DNA of 64,000 nucleotides, taken from contig JAFQRH010000019.1 in assembly GCA_017410165.1 (NCBI GenBank), positions 62,001 through 126,000 on the forward strand. Direction: 5' to 3'. Origin of the DNA: Alistipes sp. (GTDB taxonomy: Bacteria > Bacteroidota > Bacteroidia > Bacteroidales > Rikenellaceae). This document shows positions 9,229 to 16,399 of this stretch, one piece after another (the stretch's first letter is position 1; each line of letters begins with the position of its first letter). A program made the position numbers and the translations under genes. Below the pieces are notes generated by a model, which saw nothing but the letters and a program-made list of their open reading frames with translations, did not search any database and was not told the origin of the DNA.

Positions 9229-11268
9229 ATGAAGAAGTTAATTGTTTTGTTGGCTGTGGCTTTCAGCGTGGGCTGTGCAAAGGATTTGACCGAGCAGGTC
9301 ACCGTCGCACCGCAGAGCGCATCGTCGAAGATTCTCACTTCGTCCGACCCTGCCGCAGGCGATATGATTGTCTATTTTGGCGAGGAGGCCGTCTCGCGTG
9401 TCGAGAGTGGTGTCTCGCGTTCGGGCGCAACGCGTACCGGTATCGAGCAACTCGACGGCGTGTTGGAGAGAATCGGTGTGAAGCACATCGAGCGTGTATT
9501 TCCGGTCGATATTCGCCACGAGGAGCGTACTCGCGAGGCGGGTTTGCACCGTTGGTATGTCGTGAAGTTCGACGAGTCGTACGACTTGGGTAAGGCAGCG
9601 GCTGCATTGGCAGAGATTGCCGAGGTGGAGCGCGTGCAGTATAACGGCTATGTTCGTAGCGTGGCAGACGCAGGTGTTGTGCGTCCGGTTGCGAGTGGCG
9701 ACGAGGAGCAGGCGTTGATGCCGACCGCCGGCGAGACACGTGCTGCGGCGAAGTTCAACGACCCGGACCTCTACCTTCAATGGCACTATATCAACACCGG
9801 TAACGTGGGTATCTATTCGGGTATCAAGGCGGGTGCTGATGTGAATTGCGCCGAGGCGTGGGAGGTTACGGCGGGCGATCCGCGTATTATTGTCGCTGTG
9901 GTGGACGACGCTGTGAAGTGGGATCACCCCGATTTGGCAGATAATATGTGGGTAAATACCGCCGAGAAGAATGGCGTAGCGGGTGTCGATGACGATAACA
10001 ACGGCTACGTGGATGACGTGTACGGCTATAACTTCGCTATGGATACTCCGCTGACACTCTCGACAGAGAGTGAGTTGGGCGACCACGGAACGCACGTTGC
10101 GGGTACGGTGGCTGCGGTGAACAACAACGGCATTGGCGGTTGTGGCGTAGCGGGCGGTACGGGCGTCGGCGATGGTGCGCGTATTATGTCGTGCCAGATA
10201 TTCTACAACCAATATGGCGCAACCGATGTGGGTACGGCTCGCGCATTCAAGTATGCAGCGGACAACGGTGCGGTTATCGCGCAGTGCAGCTATGGCTCGT
10301 CGCGTAAAATCACCTCCGACCGCGCATATTACAGCATCTCGTCGGCAGAGGTCGAGGGCGTAAAGTACTTCGAGTCGCCAACCGTGCGCCGTTGTGCGGC
10401 AATCAATGGCGGTGTGGCAATCTTCGCTGCGGGTAACCAAGAGTGGAACTACTCGTGCTATCCGGGCGCATACCGCGAATTTATCAGCGTGACGGCTATG
10501 GCGTGCGACTATACGCCGGGCTACTACACCTGCTACGGCAAGGGCGCGAATGTCGCAGCTCCGGGCGGTGACTATCTGCAAAGTTTCTTCGACGACGATG
10601 CGAATAACAGGGGCTCGCTGAGGTCCGAAATCTACTCGACAACATACGTTGCCGGTCAATATGGCTATATGCAGGGTACGTCGATGGCTTGTCCGCACGT
10701 TTCGGGCGTTGCGGCTCTCGGTCTGTCGTATGCGTTGGAGTTGGGTCGCACGTTGTCGGTCGAGGAGTTTAAGACCATCCTGCTCACGTCGGTAAACGAT
10801 ATCGACCGCTACTGTACGGGTCAAAAATATCGTCTGGCGGGTAATGCAGTTTCCAAGTACGACATCTCGAAGTATGCAGGCAAGATGGGTACGGGCTATA
10901 TCGACGCATTCCAGGTGCTGATGAATGTCAAGGGTACGCCTTGTATTCCGGTGCGATTGGGCGTCAAGCAGTCGATAGATATCTCAAAGTTCTTGGGCGG
11001 CGGCGTTGCCGGTTTGACGTTCCTCGATAAGCCGGTCGAAATCTCGCCGGTAGATAAGGCGAAACTCGGCGTCGAGGGCGAAGTGACCATTTCGAGCACC
11101 GGTAAGTTGCAGATTAAGTGTACCAAACCCGGTTCGGCTGTCGTGAAGTTTAACTTCATTGCCGGCGGTAGCGAACTCGGCTCGGAAGAGGGCGCAGGCG
11201 GTATGGCTATAACCAAAGAGGTGGCAATCATCGCTCGCGGTATGGCATCGAATGGCGGTTGGTTGTAA
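9229..11268 (+). CDS. S8-family subtilisin-like serine peptidase, lipoprotein
   Basis: Secreted serine endopeptidase of MEROPS family S8, probably membrane-anchored. The signal peptide ends in S-V-G-C (Cys16). Residues about 45-145 resemble an inhibitor-I9-type propeptide. The catalytic triad is visible: Asp226 (V-A-V-V-D, followed by D-A instead of the usual T-G/S-G), His286 in D-H-G-T-H-V-A-G, and Ser485 in G-T-S-M-A-C-P-H-V-S-G; the oxyanion Asn403 is in A-A-G-N. A beta-rich domain of about 100 residues follows. The frame is open back to 9151, but the promoter at 9161-9191 and the lipoprotein signal fix the start at 9229. A small lipoprotein gene follows after 27 bases. Placement directly after the SusCD locus makes a role in protein nutrition possible, but this is inference. 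Confidence 0.9.
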   Translation: MKKLIVLLAVAFSVGCAKDLTEQVTVAPQSASSKILTSSDPAAGDMIVYFGEEAVSRVESGVSRSGATRTGIEQLDGVLERIGVKHIERVFPVDIRHEERTREAGLHRWYVVKFDESYDLGKAAAALAEIAEVERVQYNGYVRSVADAGVVRPVASGDEEQALMPTAGETRAAAKFNDPDLYLQWHYINTGNVGIYSGIKAGADVNCAEAWEVTAGDPRIIVAVVDDAVKWDHPDLADNMWVNTAEKNGVAGVDDDNNGYVDDVYGYNFAMDTPLTLSTESELGDHGTHVAGTVAAVNNNGIGGCGVAGGTGVGDGARIMSCQIFYNQYGATDVGTARAFKYAADNGAVIAQCSYGSSRKITSDRAYYSISSAEVEGVKYFESPTVRRCAAINGGVAIFAAGNQEWNYSCYPGAYREFISVTAMACDYTPGYYTCYGKGANVAAPGGDYLQSFFDDDANNRGSLRSEIYSTTYVAGQYGYMQGTSMACPHVSGVAALGLSYALELGRTLSVEEFKTILLTSVNDIDRYCTGQKYRLAGNAVSKYDISKYAGKMGTGYIDAFQVLMNVKGTPCIPVRLGVKQSIDISKFLGGGVAGLTFLDKPVEISPVDKAKLGVEGEVTISSTGKLQIKCTKPGSAVVKFNFIAGGSELGSEEGAGGMAITKEVAIIARGMASNGGWL

Positions 11269-11295
11269 AACGAATAAAGAGAGGAGAAACAAGAT

Positions 11296-11766
11296 ATGAA
11301 AAAGTTTTTGATGGCGATAATGGCTGCGCTCTGCATTATGGCGAGTGTCGGTTGCGAGCCACAGGAGAAAGTTAATCCGATTCAGGCGGGCGTTGTCGGC
11401 GAGTGGAAACTCTCGTCGTGGAGCGACGGTATGTCGGAGGATATCGAGGTTTATGCCGTGTTCAATAACGATATGACCTTTACGCTCTATCAGAAGGTGC
11501 AGTATGTCTATTTTGTGAAATATACGGGTCAGTACCTCGTTACCGAAAACGTGCTTTCGGGTACGTACGATGACGGTAAGGCGTGGGGCGCATCCTATAC
11601 GGTGACGCTCGGTGCCGATGGCCAGACGATCGAGTTGGTCAATTCGGCAAATATCGACGATATCTCGATTTTTGCAAAGAGCACTGTTCCGCAGGATGTT
11701 ATAGACAGCGCAGTTTCGATGACATCGCGCGGTGAGGAGATCTATATGCTCGACCGCTTCTTGTAG
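11296..11766 (+). CDS. Small lipoprotein, lipocalin-like
   Basis: A 156-residue lipoprotein with lipobox A-S-V-G-C (Cys20). The mature part opens with V-V-G-E-W-K-L-S-S-W and has alternating strands (M-T-F-T-L-Y-Q-K, G-T-Y-D-D-G-K), the pattern of the lipocalin-like domains common in Bacteroidetes lipoproteins. The family call is tentative and no function is known. It lies 27 bases after the subtilase and ends just before a good terminator, so the two genes form an operon; it may be a partner or immunity-type protein for the peptidase, which is speculation. Confidence 0.75.
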   Translation: MKKFLMAIMAALCIMASVGCEPQEKVNPIQAGVVGEWKLSSWSDGMSEDIEVYAVFNNDMTFTLYQKVQYVYFVKYTGQYLVTENVLSGTYDDGKAWGASYTVTLGADGQTIELVNSANIDDISIFAKSTVPQDVIDSAVSMTSRGEEIYMLDRFL

Positions 11767-11787
11767 AGCCGTCGTCAGGCGAGTATG

Positions 11788-11824
11788 ATTGCGGGCTGTT
11801 TTTGACAGCCCGCAATTTGTTTGT
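11788..11824 (+). terminator. Terminator of the subtilase operon
   Basis: Perfect 12-bp stem ATTGCGGGCTGT (11788-11799) with its complement (11805-11816), five-base loop, then TTGTTTGT. It starts 21 bases after the preceding stop codon. Confidence 0.8.
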
Positions 11825-11866
11825 AGGTGCCTTTGGGTGGTTGTAGAGGTTACTTTACCCCTCCTT

Positions 11867-11950
11867 CCCCTCAGGGGCTCGACTGCGCTACTGCGTAGGC
11901 AGTCGTGTGCTCGTGTAGTTTACACCCTCCCAACCTCCCTGGAAGGGAGG
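11867..11950. repeat. Hairpin-rich intergenic DNA with a copy of the tRNA 3' region
   Basis: Bases 11867-11882 repeat exactly the 16 bases 12027-12042, which are the T-arm/acceptor part of the tRNA-Lys gene. Two inverted repeats follow: GACTGC/GCAGTC (11881-11904) and CCTCCC/GGGAGG (11934-11950). The run of short palindromes resembles REP-like intergenic elements or the scar of an integration at the tRNA; no integrase is present. Confidence 0.5.
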
Positions 11951-11986
11951 CACAGTCAGGCTTCTCGCCCTATAAGCGTATATAAA

Positions 11987-12013
11987 CAAAAAATCCGATG
12001 GAAAACCATCGGA
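11987..12013 (-). terminator. Terminator of tRNA-Lys
   Basis: On the minus strand a perfect 8-bp stem (TCCGATGG with CCATCGGA, loop TTTT) is followed by six T, 10 bases after the tRNA 3' end. Confidence 0.85.
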
Positions 12014-12023
12014 CCTTTTGTTG

Positions 12024-12096
12024 TACCCCCTCAGGGGCTCGAACCCTGGACCCCAACATTAAGAGTGTCGTGCTCTACCAACTGAGCTAAAGAGGC
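12024..12096 (-). tRNA. tRNA-Lys (anticodon CTT)
   Basis: On the minus strand the sequence folds into a full cloverleaf of 73 bases: acceptor GCCTCTT with AGGGGGT (G1-U72 wobble), D-stem GCTC/GAGC with loop AGTTGGTA, anticodon stem CGACA/TGTTG around the loop CTCTTAA, T-stem CAGGG/CCCTG with TTCGAGC, discriminator A73. The anticodon is CTT, reading the lysine codon AAG. CCA is not encoded. It has its own promoter (12132-12163) and terminator (11987-12013), so it is a single-gene unit. Confidence 0.93.
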
Positions 12097-12131
12097 ATTG
12101 CAGTGTGACGTTTCCGTCCCTTTTGCGAGTG

Positions 12132-12163
12132 CAAAGATAAGGGCAAATTTTTATTCGTGCAAA
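12132..12163 (-). promoter_or_regulatory. Promoter of tRNA-Lys
   Basis: Read on the minus strand, TTTG (12163-12160), 20 bases, then TATCTTTG (12139-12132), an exact Bacteroidetes consensus. The start point would be near 12126, 30 bases before the mature tRNA. Confidence 0.7.
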
Positions 12164-12299
12164 CTTTTTGCCAAAAAAATTTACATAAACCCTGTTTTTT
12201 TGTGCAAATGGCGTATATAAATGGTATGGTCGGGGTGCGAAAAATATTTTCGGCGAAAAGGTGCGACATATACAAATTATTCGTATATTTGCAACTGCA

Positions 12300-12480
12300 A
12301 AGGAGCCAAGAACGACCGCGCGTCGTGACGGGTGAAAAGGGAATCCGGTGCAAATCCGGAACAATACCTGTTGCTGTAAGTCCGTTCCGTTGAGGAATTT
12401 AGGTTTGTTGCACTCTTTGCCACTGACGGCCGAGCCGTTGGGAAGGCGCAACAAGCGGGATAAGTCAGAAGACCTGCCTC
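12300..12480 (+). promoter_or_regulatory. Cobalamin (B12) riboswitch
   Basis: The conserved elements of the cobalamin riboswitch occur in order: AAAAGGGAATCCGGTGCAAA with its paired TCCGG, CTGTAAG, the GCCACTG motif, GGGAAGGCG, and the B12 box AGTCAGAAGACCTGCC at 12463-12478. A -7-like TATATTTG lies at 12284-12291, with no clear -33, which would start the RNA near 12298. The ligand is a cobamide such as adenosylcobalamin (established for the class). It should repress the four downstream genes when B12 is plentiful. The exact ends are approximate. Confidence 0.92.
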
Positions 12481-12714
12481 TGCAAACAGATTTTAGACCT
12501 CGCAGGATTACGGGTCGGGAATCGGAACCAATTTTTTCAGTAGCAGATAGCGTTTTTCGCAAAGAGCAGGGTAGGGGACTGTTCGCCGTAGGCAGGTGGT
12601 GCACAACTTGTCGAGCGTGGGACTCCGAACAAAAAGAGAGGTTTTGATTATCGTTGCCGTGATCCGAAAGGGTTGCGGTAAATTTTTTAACAGGATTATT
12701 AAAAATTCCGAACG
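12481..12714 (+). other. Leader between riboswitch and first B12 gene
   Basis: About 230 bases of untranslated leader. Near 12516-12538 a run of six T follows GGAACCAA, and another run of six T occurs at 12680-12685, but I cannot define a convincing terminator or sequestering helix, so the expression platform is unresolved. No ORF is supported. Confidence 0.4.
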
Positions 12715-13545
12715 ATGAAAAAACTTTTCAAAACAATGATTGTGGCAGCCGTCGCGGTGTCGATGTGCGGCTGTGAGTGTGGCGACCGTAATTGCGGCGA
12801 GTCGGAGGACGACGCGCCCTCTTACACGTTGCGAGTATTGACCTTCGAGGATGGCGACTATCGTGGCTCGGCAGCGAATGCCGGCACCTATTGGTCGGAC
12901 TTTATTACGGGCGAATACGGACAAGGCAATGGCCATTATGCGTGGTGTGATGAGGGTAATACCGAACTCTCGTTTACGCCCTCGCCGACGGCTCTCTTCC
13001 CGGGTTATGGCGGTCACGCGCTGTCGAATTTCGTGGGTAGCGACCTCTCGCAGGGCGACTATACGCACGATTTGCAGGCGTACAATGTTGAGGGTGGCGC
13101 AAACTTCTCACAGAACTTCTGCGTCCATTTCGGCTATGTCGATGACTCGGGCTTGGGAATGATGAGCGAGTTGGTCGGCTTCGAGTTTGCCGATGGCGTG
13201 GCTCGCACGATTGACCATATGTATGTGACGAATACCACCTATGTATTTAATTTGCTGACGAATGGTGATGGTTGGCAGGTGCCTAACGGCGCATCGGAGA
13301 GCGGTTGGTACAAGATTGTGGCCTACGGCTACGATGCTGCCGGCAATGCGACGGGCGAAGCGGAGTTTAAGTTGTGGAGCGAGGGTCGCGTGGGCGTACA
13401 GCAGTGGACGCGATGGGACTTGGCATCGCTTGGCGATGTGGTGCGCGTGGAGTTCAACCTCGTGGGTAGCGACGACCTCTACACCGAGTATGGTTTGGGC
13501 GTAGCGGGCTACTTCGCGTACGACGATGTTGCCGTTCGTTTTTAA
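12715..13545 (+). CDS. DUF4465-type surface lipoprotein of the B12 operon
   Basis: A 276-residue exported protein. The signal peptide has cysteines at 18 and 20 (M-C-G-C), with Cys20 the likely lipid site. The mature part begins with L-T-F-E-D-G-D-Y, then Y-W-S-D-F-I, W-C-D-E-G-N-T-E-L and a G-G-H-A-L-S-N-F segment, which I recognise as the DUF4465 family, a jelly-roll-like fold often encoded beside BtuB-type receptors in gut Bacteroidetes. It is the first gene after the cobalamin riboswitch, so a role in corrinoid capture at the cell surface is a reasonable inference. Bacteroides BtuH proteins are known accessory B12 binders; whether this or the next gene is their counterpart I cannot tell from the sequence. 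Confidence 0.85.
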   Translation: MKKLFKTMIVAAVAVSMCGCECGDRNCGESEDDAPSYTLRVLTFEDGDYRGSAANAGTYWSDFITGEYGQGNGHYAWCDEGNTELSFTPSPTALFPGYGGHALSNFVGSDLSQGDYTHDLQAYNVEGGANFSQNFCVHFGYVDDSGLGMMSELVGFEFADGVARTIDHMYVTNTTYVFNLLTNGDGWQVPNGASESGWYKIVAYGYDAAGNATGEAEFKLWSEGRVGVQQWTRWDLASLGDVVRVEFNLVGSDDLYTEYGLGVAGYFAYDDVAVRF

Positions 13546-13571
13546 CAGTATAAGAATACCTAATTAAAAGT

Positions 13572-15284
13572 ATGAAGAGATTTCTCCTCTATTTGATTGT
13601 CGCGCTTATCTCGTCGTCTTGCAACATAGACGACGAGATAGTGACCACTGCGCCACCAAAGATATTGCTCGACAGCGCAACTGGCGTATATACTGTAAAG
13701 CAGGGCGAGGCGATTCTGATTGCCCCCGACTACGAGTCGGCCGAGGATGCCGAGTATCGGTGGATGTCGGGCGGTGTGTTGCTCGGTTGTGAGTCGTCGC
13801 TGCGAGTGGTTGGCGAGCAGGTTGGCTCGACGTATATCACCCTTAGCGTCACAACCCCTTACGGCTCGGATGCGTGCGAGATTCGCGTGGATGTGGTCGA
13901 GCGCGAGATTGCTACGGTCAGCATCGCAGCACCGGAGCGTATGACGCTTGCCGTCGGAGGGTCGTTCCATTTTCGTGCGAGCGTGAAGAGCGTTTCGTTG
14001 CCGACAACCATCGTGTGGATGCTTAACGGAGAGTGCGTTGCCGAGGGTGTGGGTTACATCTTCGCACCGACCGTCGTGGGCGAATATACGCTTACGGTAA
14101 CCGCCACGACGACTGATGGCGAGCATAGCGATACGGTGCAGATTAGTGTTGTAGAGGAGGCGGATATGGCGTTTGTGTGGCGATTCGAGAGCGATCGTCT
14201 GCACGCGGTTGTTGGGCGACGTGTGGTGATAAAGCCGATTGAGACGAGCCACGCAGTCGGCGTGACATACTATTGGCAGTCGAGTAATCAACCCGAGGAT
14301 TTCGGACGCGAGGAGTCGTTCGTCTATACGCCGCGAACAACGGGTCGCCACACAATCAAAGCCACAGCGTCGATGTTGCGTGGTGACGAGTCGATTGTGA
14401 CGAGTGTTGTGTTTACGGTGGATGTTTACGAGGAGGGTGCTTTCCGTCGTGAGAAGAGTGCGACGTCGAGTGCCGATTGGACGAAGGTCTATGACTACAC
14501 GCCTGCGCCGGGTCAATTTATCAACGAACTCAAAACAGGTGGTTTCGATGGTACGCAGACCACCGCAACGGCAGCCATATCTTATGCCGAGGGGCGACTT
14601 TCGAGCGGAAGTTGGGTGTCGCTCGGCGGTTTTGGCGGCTATATCGTGGTGGGTTTCGACCACAGTATCGACGCAGTCGAGGGCTTCGACTTTGCCATAA
14701 CGGGCAACTCGTTCAAGGAGTCGAACGAGCCGGGTGTCGTGTGGGTAATGCAGGACGAAAACGGCGATGGCGAGCCAAATGACACGTGGTACGAATTGCG
14801 CGGTAGCGAGTCGGGTGTGGCGACCACCATTCGCGACTACGCCGTGACCTACTACCGTCCGAGTGGTGCGGCAATGCCGGTGGCGTGGAGCGACAATTGC
14901 GGTGGCAGTGGCGAGATTGACTATCTTGCGCAATCTCACACGCAGGATTTTTACTATCCGTTGTGGATTGCCGAGGAGAGTTATACGTTGCGCGGAACGC
15001 TGCTCGAAGCGCGTAACTACGATCGCTCTGGCAATGGCTCGATGTGGGTACAGCCGCCTTACGATTGGGGTTATGCCGACAATCGTGGCACGTCGGACGG
15101 AATGGAGGCATCTCCGCAGACTACGCTCTTCGACGTTGCGAATGCAATGGACGATGCGGGCGATGCGGTTGCTTTGAAGTTTATAGATTTTGTTAAGGTG
15201 CAGTGTGCTGTCAATGCCAAAAGTGGTTGGCTTGGCGAACTATCGACCGAGGTTTGCGGCATATTCGATGCGTCGTTGAAGTAG
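13572..15284 (+). CDS. Ig/PKD-like surface lipoprotein of the B12 operon
   Basis: A 570-residue lipoprotein (lipobox S-S-S-C, Cys17). About three PKD/Ig-like repeats fill residues 25-290, marked by recurring G-E-A-I-L-I, Y-R-W and Y-T-L-T-V-T-A patterns. A separate C-terminal domain (about 300-570) contains G-G-Y-I-V-V-G-F-D-H-S, F-A-I-T-G-N-S-F and D-T-W-Y-E-L-R-G-S-E, a pattern I know from Bacteroidetes cell-surface proteins encoded with BtuG/BtuB. The architecture (stalk of Ig domains plus globular tip) fits a surface binding protein. It lies 26 bases after the DUF4465 gene and under the same riboswitch. Function is inferred from context only. Confidence 0.82.
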   Translation: MKRFLLYLIVALISSSCNIDDEIVTTAPPKILLDSATGVYTVKQGEAILIAPDYESAEDAEYRWMSGGVLLGCESSLRVVGEQVGSTYITLSVTTPYGSDACEIRVDVVEREIATVSIAAPERMTLAVGGSFHFRASVKSVSLPTTIVWMLNGECVAEGVGYIFAPTVVGEYTLTVTATTTDGEHSDTVQISVVEEADMAFVWRFESDRLHAVVGRRVVIKPIETSHAVGVTYYWQSSNQPEDFGREESFVYTPRTTGRHTIKATASMLRGDESIVTSVVFTVDVYEEGAFRREKSATSSADWTKVYDYTPAPGQFINELKTGGFDGTQTTATAAISYAEGRLSSGSWVSLGGFGGYIVVGFDHSIDAVEGFDFAITGNSFKESNEPGVVWVMQDENGDGEPNDTWYELRGSESGVATTIRDYAVTYYRPSGAAMPVAWSDNCGGSGEIDYLAQSHTQDFYYPLWIAEESYTLRGTLLEARNYDRSGNGSMWVQPPYDWGYADNRGTSDGMEASPQTTLFDVANAMDDAGDAVALKFIDFVKVQCAVNAKSGWLGELSTEVCGIFDASLK

Positions 15285-15325
15285 TGATAAACGGATAACG
15301 GAGTGAAAATTACCCGAAGGGCGGA

Positions 15326-16390
15326 ATGAGACAGATGTTCTACATATTTGCGATGGTTGTTGCCACGACCGCATTTGGGGGCTGTATGAAGTGGGATTAC
15401 GGCTCGCAGGAGGATTTTAGGGTATCCTCCTCGGGTCTGTTTATCTGTAACGAGGGTAATTTTCAGTACGGAAACGCTACGCTGTCGTATTACGACCCTG
15501 CAACGGGCGAGGTGGAGAACGAGGTCTTCTATCGCTCGAACGCGATGAAACTCGGCGATGTTGTGCAGTCGATGGTCATCCGCGACGGCATCGGCTGGGT
15601 TGTGGTCGGCAATTCGCACGTGGTCTTTGCCATAGATGTCGATACCTTCAAGGAGGTGGGGCGCATCACGAATCTCACTTCGCCACGCTACATCCATTTT
15701 GTCTCGGACGAGAAGGCGTATATCACGCAGTTGTGGGACAATCGTATATGGGTGGTCAATCCCAAGCGTTACGAGGTGACGGGCTACGTCGAGTGTCCGT
15801 CGATGACGATGGAGAGCGGCTCGACCGAGCAGATGGTGCAGTACGGCAAGTATCTCTTTGTGAATTGCTGGTCGTACCAGAACCGCATCCTGAAAATCGA
15901 CACCGAGACCGACCGCGTGGTGGGCGAACTTACGGTCGGCATCCAACCGACGTCGCTGGTGTTGGATTGCAACAATAAGTTGTGGACGGTGACCGATGGT
16001 GGCTACGAAGGGTCGCCATACGGCCACGAAGCACCGTCGCTCTATCGCATCGATGCCGAGACCTTCACCATCGAGCGAGCGTTCCGCTTCGGCTTTGGCG
16101 ATGCTCCGTCGGAGGTGCAACTCAACGGTACGCGCGACCGCCTGTATTGGATAAACGACGATGTGTGGGCAATGGATGTTACCTCCGAGCAGGTGCCGGT
16201 GCGTCCGTTCCTGCCCTACAACGGTACGATATACTACGGATTGACGATTGACCCTGCGACGGGCGAGGTCTATGTGGCAGATGCCATCGACTATACGCAG
16301 CGAGGCAAGGTCTATCGTTATTCGCCGGCGGGCGAACGGCTCGACGAGTTTTATGTGGGCATAACGCCCGGCAGTTTTTGTTGGAAGTAG
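15326..16390 (+). CDS. btuG: BtuG-like B12-binding beta-propeller lipoprotein
   Basis: A 354-residue lipoprotein (F-G-G-C, Cys20) of the DUF5074/YncE-like seven-bladed beta-propeller type. Blade repeats are visible: F-A-I-D-V-D-T-F, W-V-V-N-P-K-R-Y, L-K-I-D-T-E-T-D, Y-R-I-D-A-E-T-F, V-W-A-M-D-V-T-S. The start of the mature protein, S-G-L-F-I-C-N-E-G-N-F, is typical of the family. In Bacteroides thetaiotaomicron the family member BtuG sits on BtuB, binds B12 with very high affinity and passes it to the channel (established). Here the gene directly precedes the TonB receptor, and its stop lies 9 bases before that start, matching that arrangement. Confidence 0.85.
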   Translation: MRQMFYIFAMVVATTAFGGCMKWDYGSQEDFRVSSSGLFICNEGNFQYGNATLSYYDPATGEVENEVFYRSNAMKLGDVVQSMVIRDGIGWVVVGNSHVVFAIDVDTFKEVGRITNLTSPRYIHFVSDEKAYITQLWDNRIWVVNPKRYEVTGYVECPSMTMESGSTEQMVQYGKYLFVNCWSYQNRILKIDTETDRVVGELTVGIQPTSLVLDCNNKLWTVTDGGYEGSPYGHEAPSLYRIDAETFTIERAFRFGFGDAPSEVQLNGTRDRLYWINDDVWAMDVTSEQVPVRPFLPYNGTIYYGLTIDPATGEVYVADAIDYTQRGKVYRYSPAGERLDEFYVGITPGSFCWK

Positions 16391-16399
16391 GTGCGAGGT

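Noticed and set aside
11789-12085. 98-codon plus-strand frame
   Set aside because: Runs through a terminator, hairpin repeats and the antisense of the tRNA gene.
12059-12604. 181-codon minus-strand frame
   Set aside because: Overlaps the tRNA promoter and the cobalamin riboswitch; no protein features.
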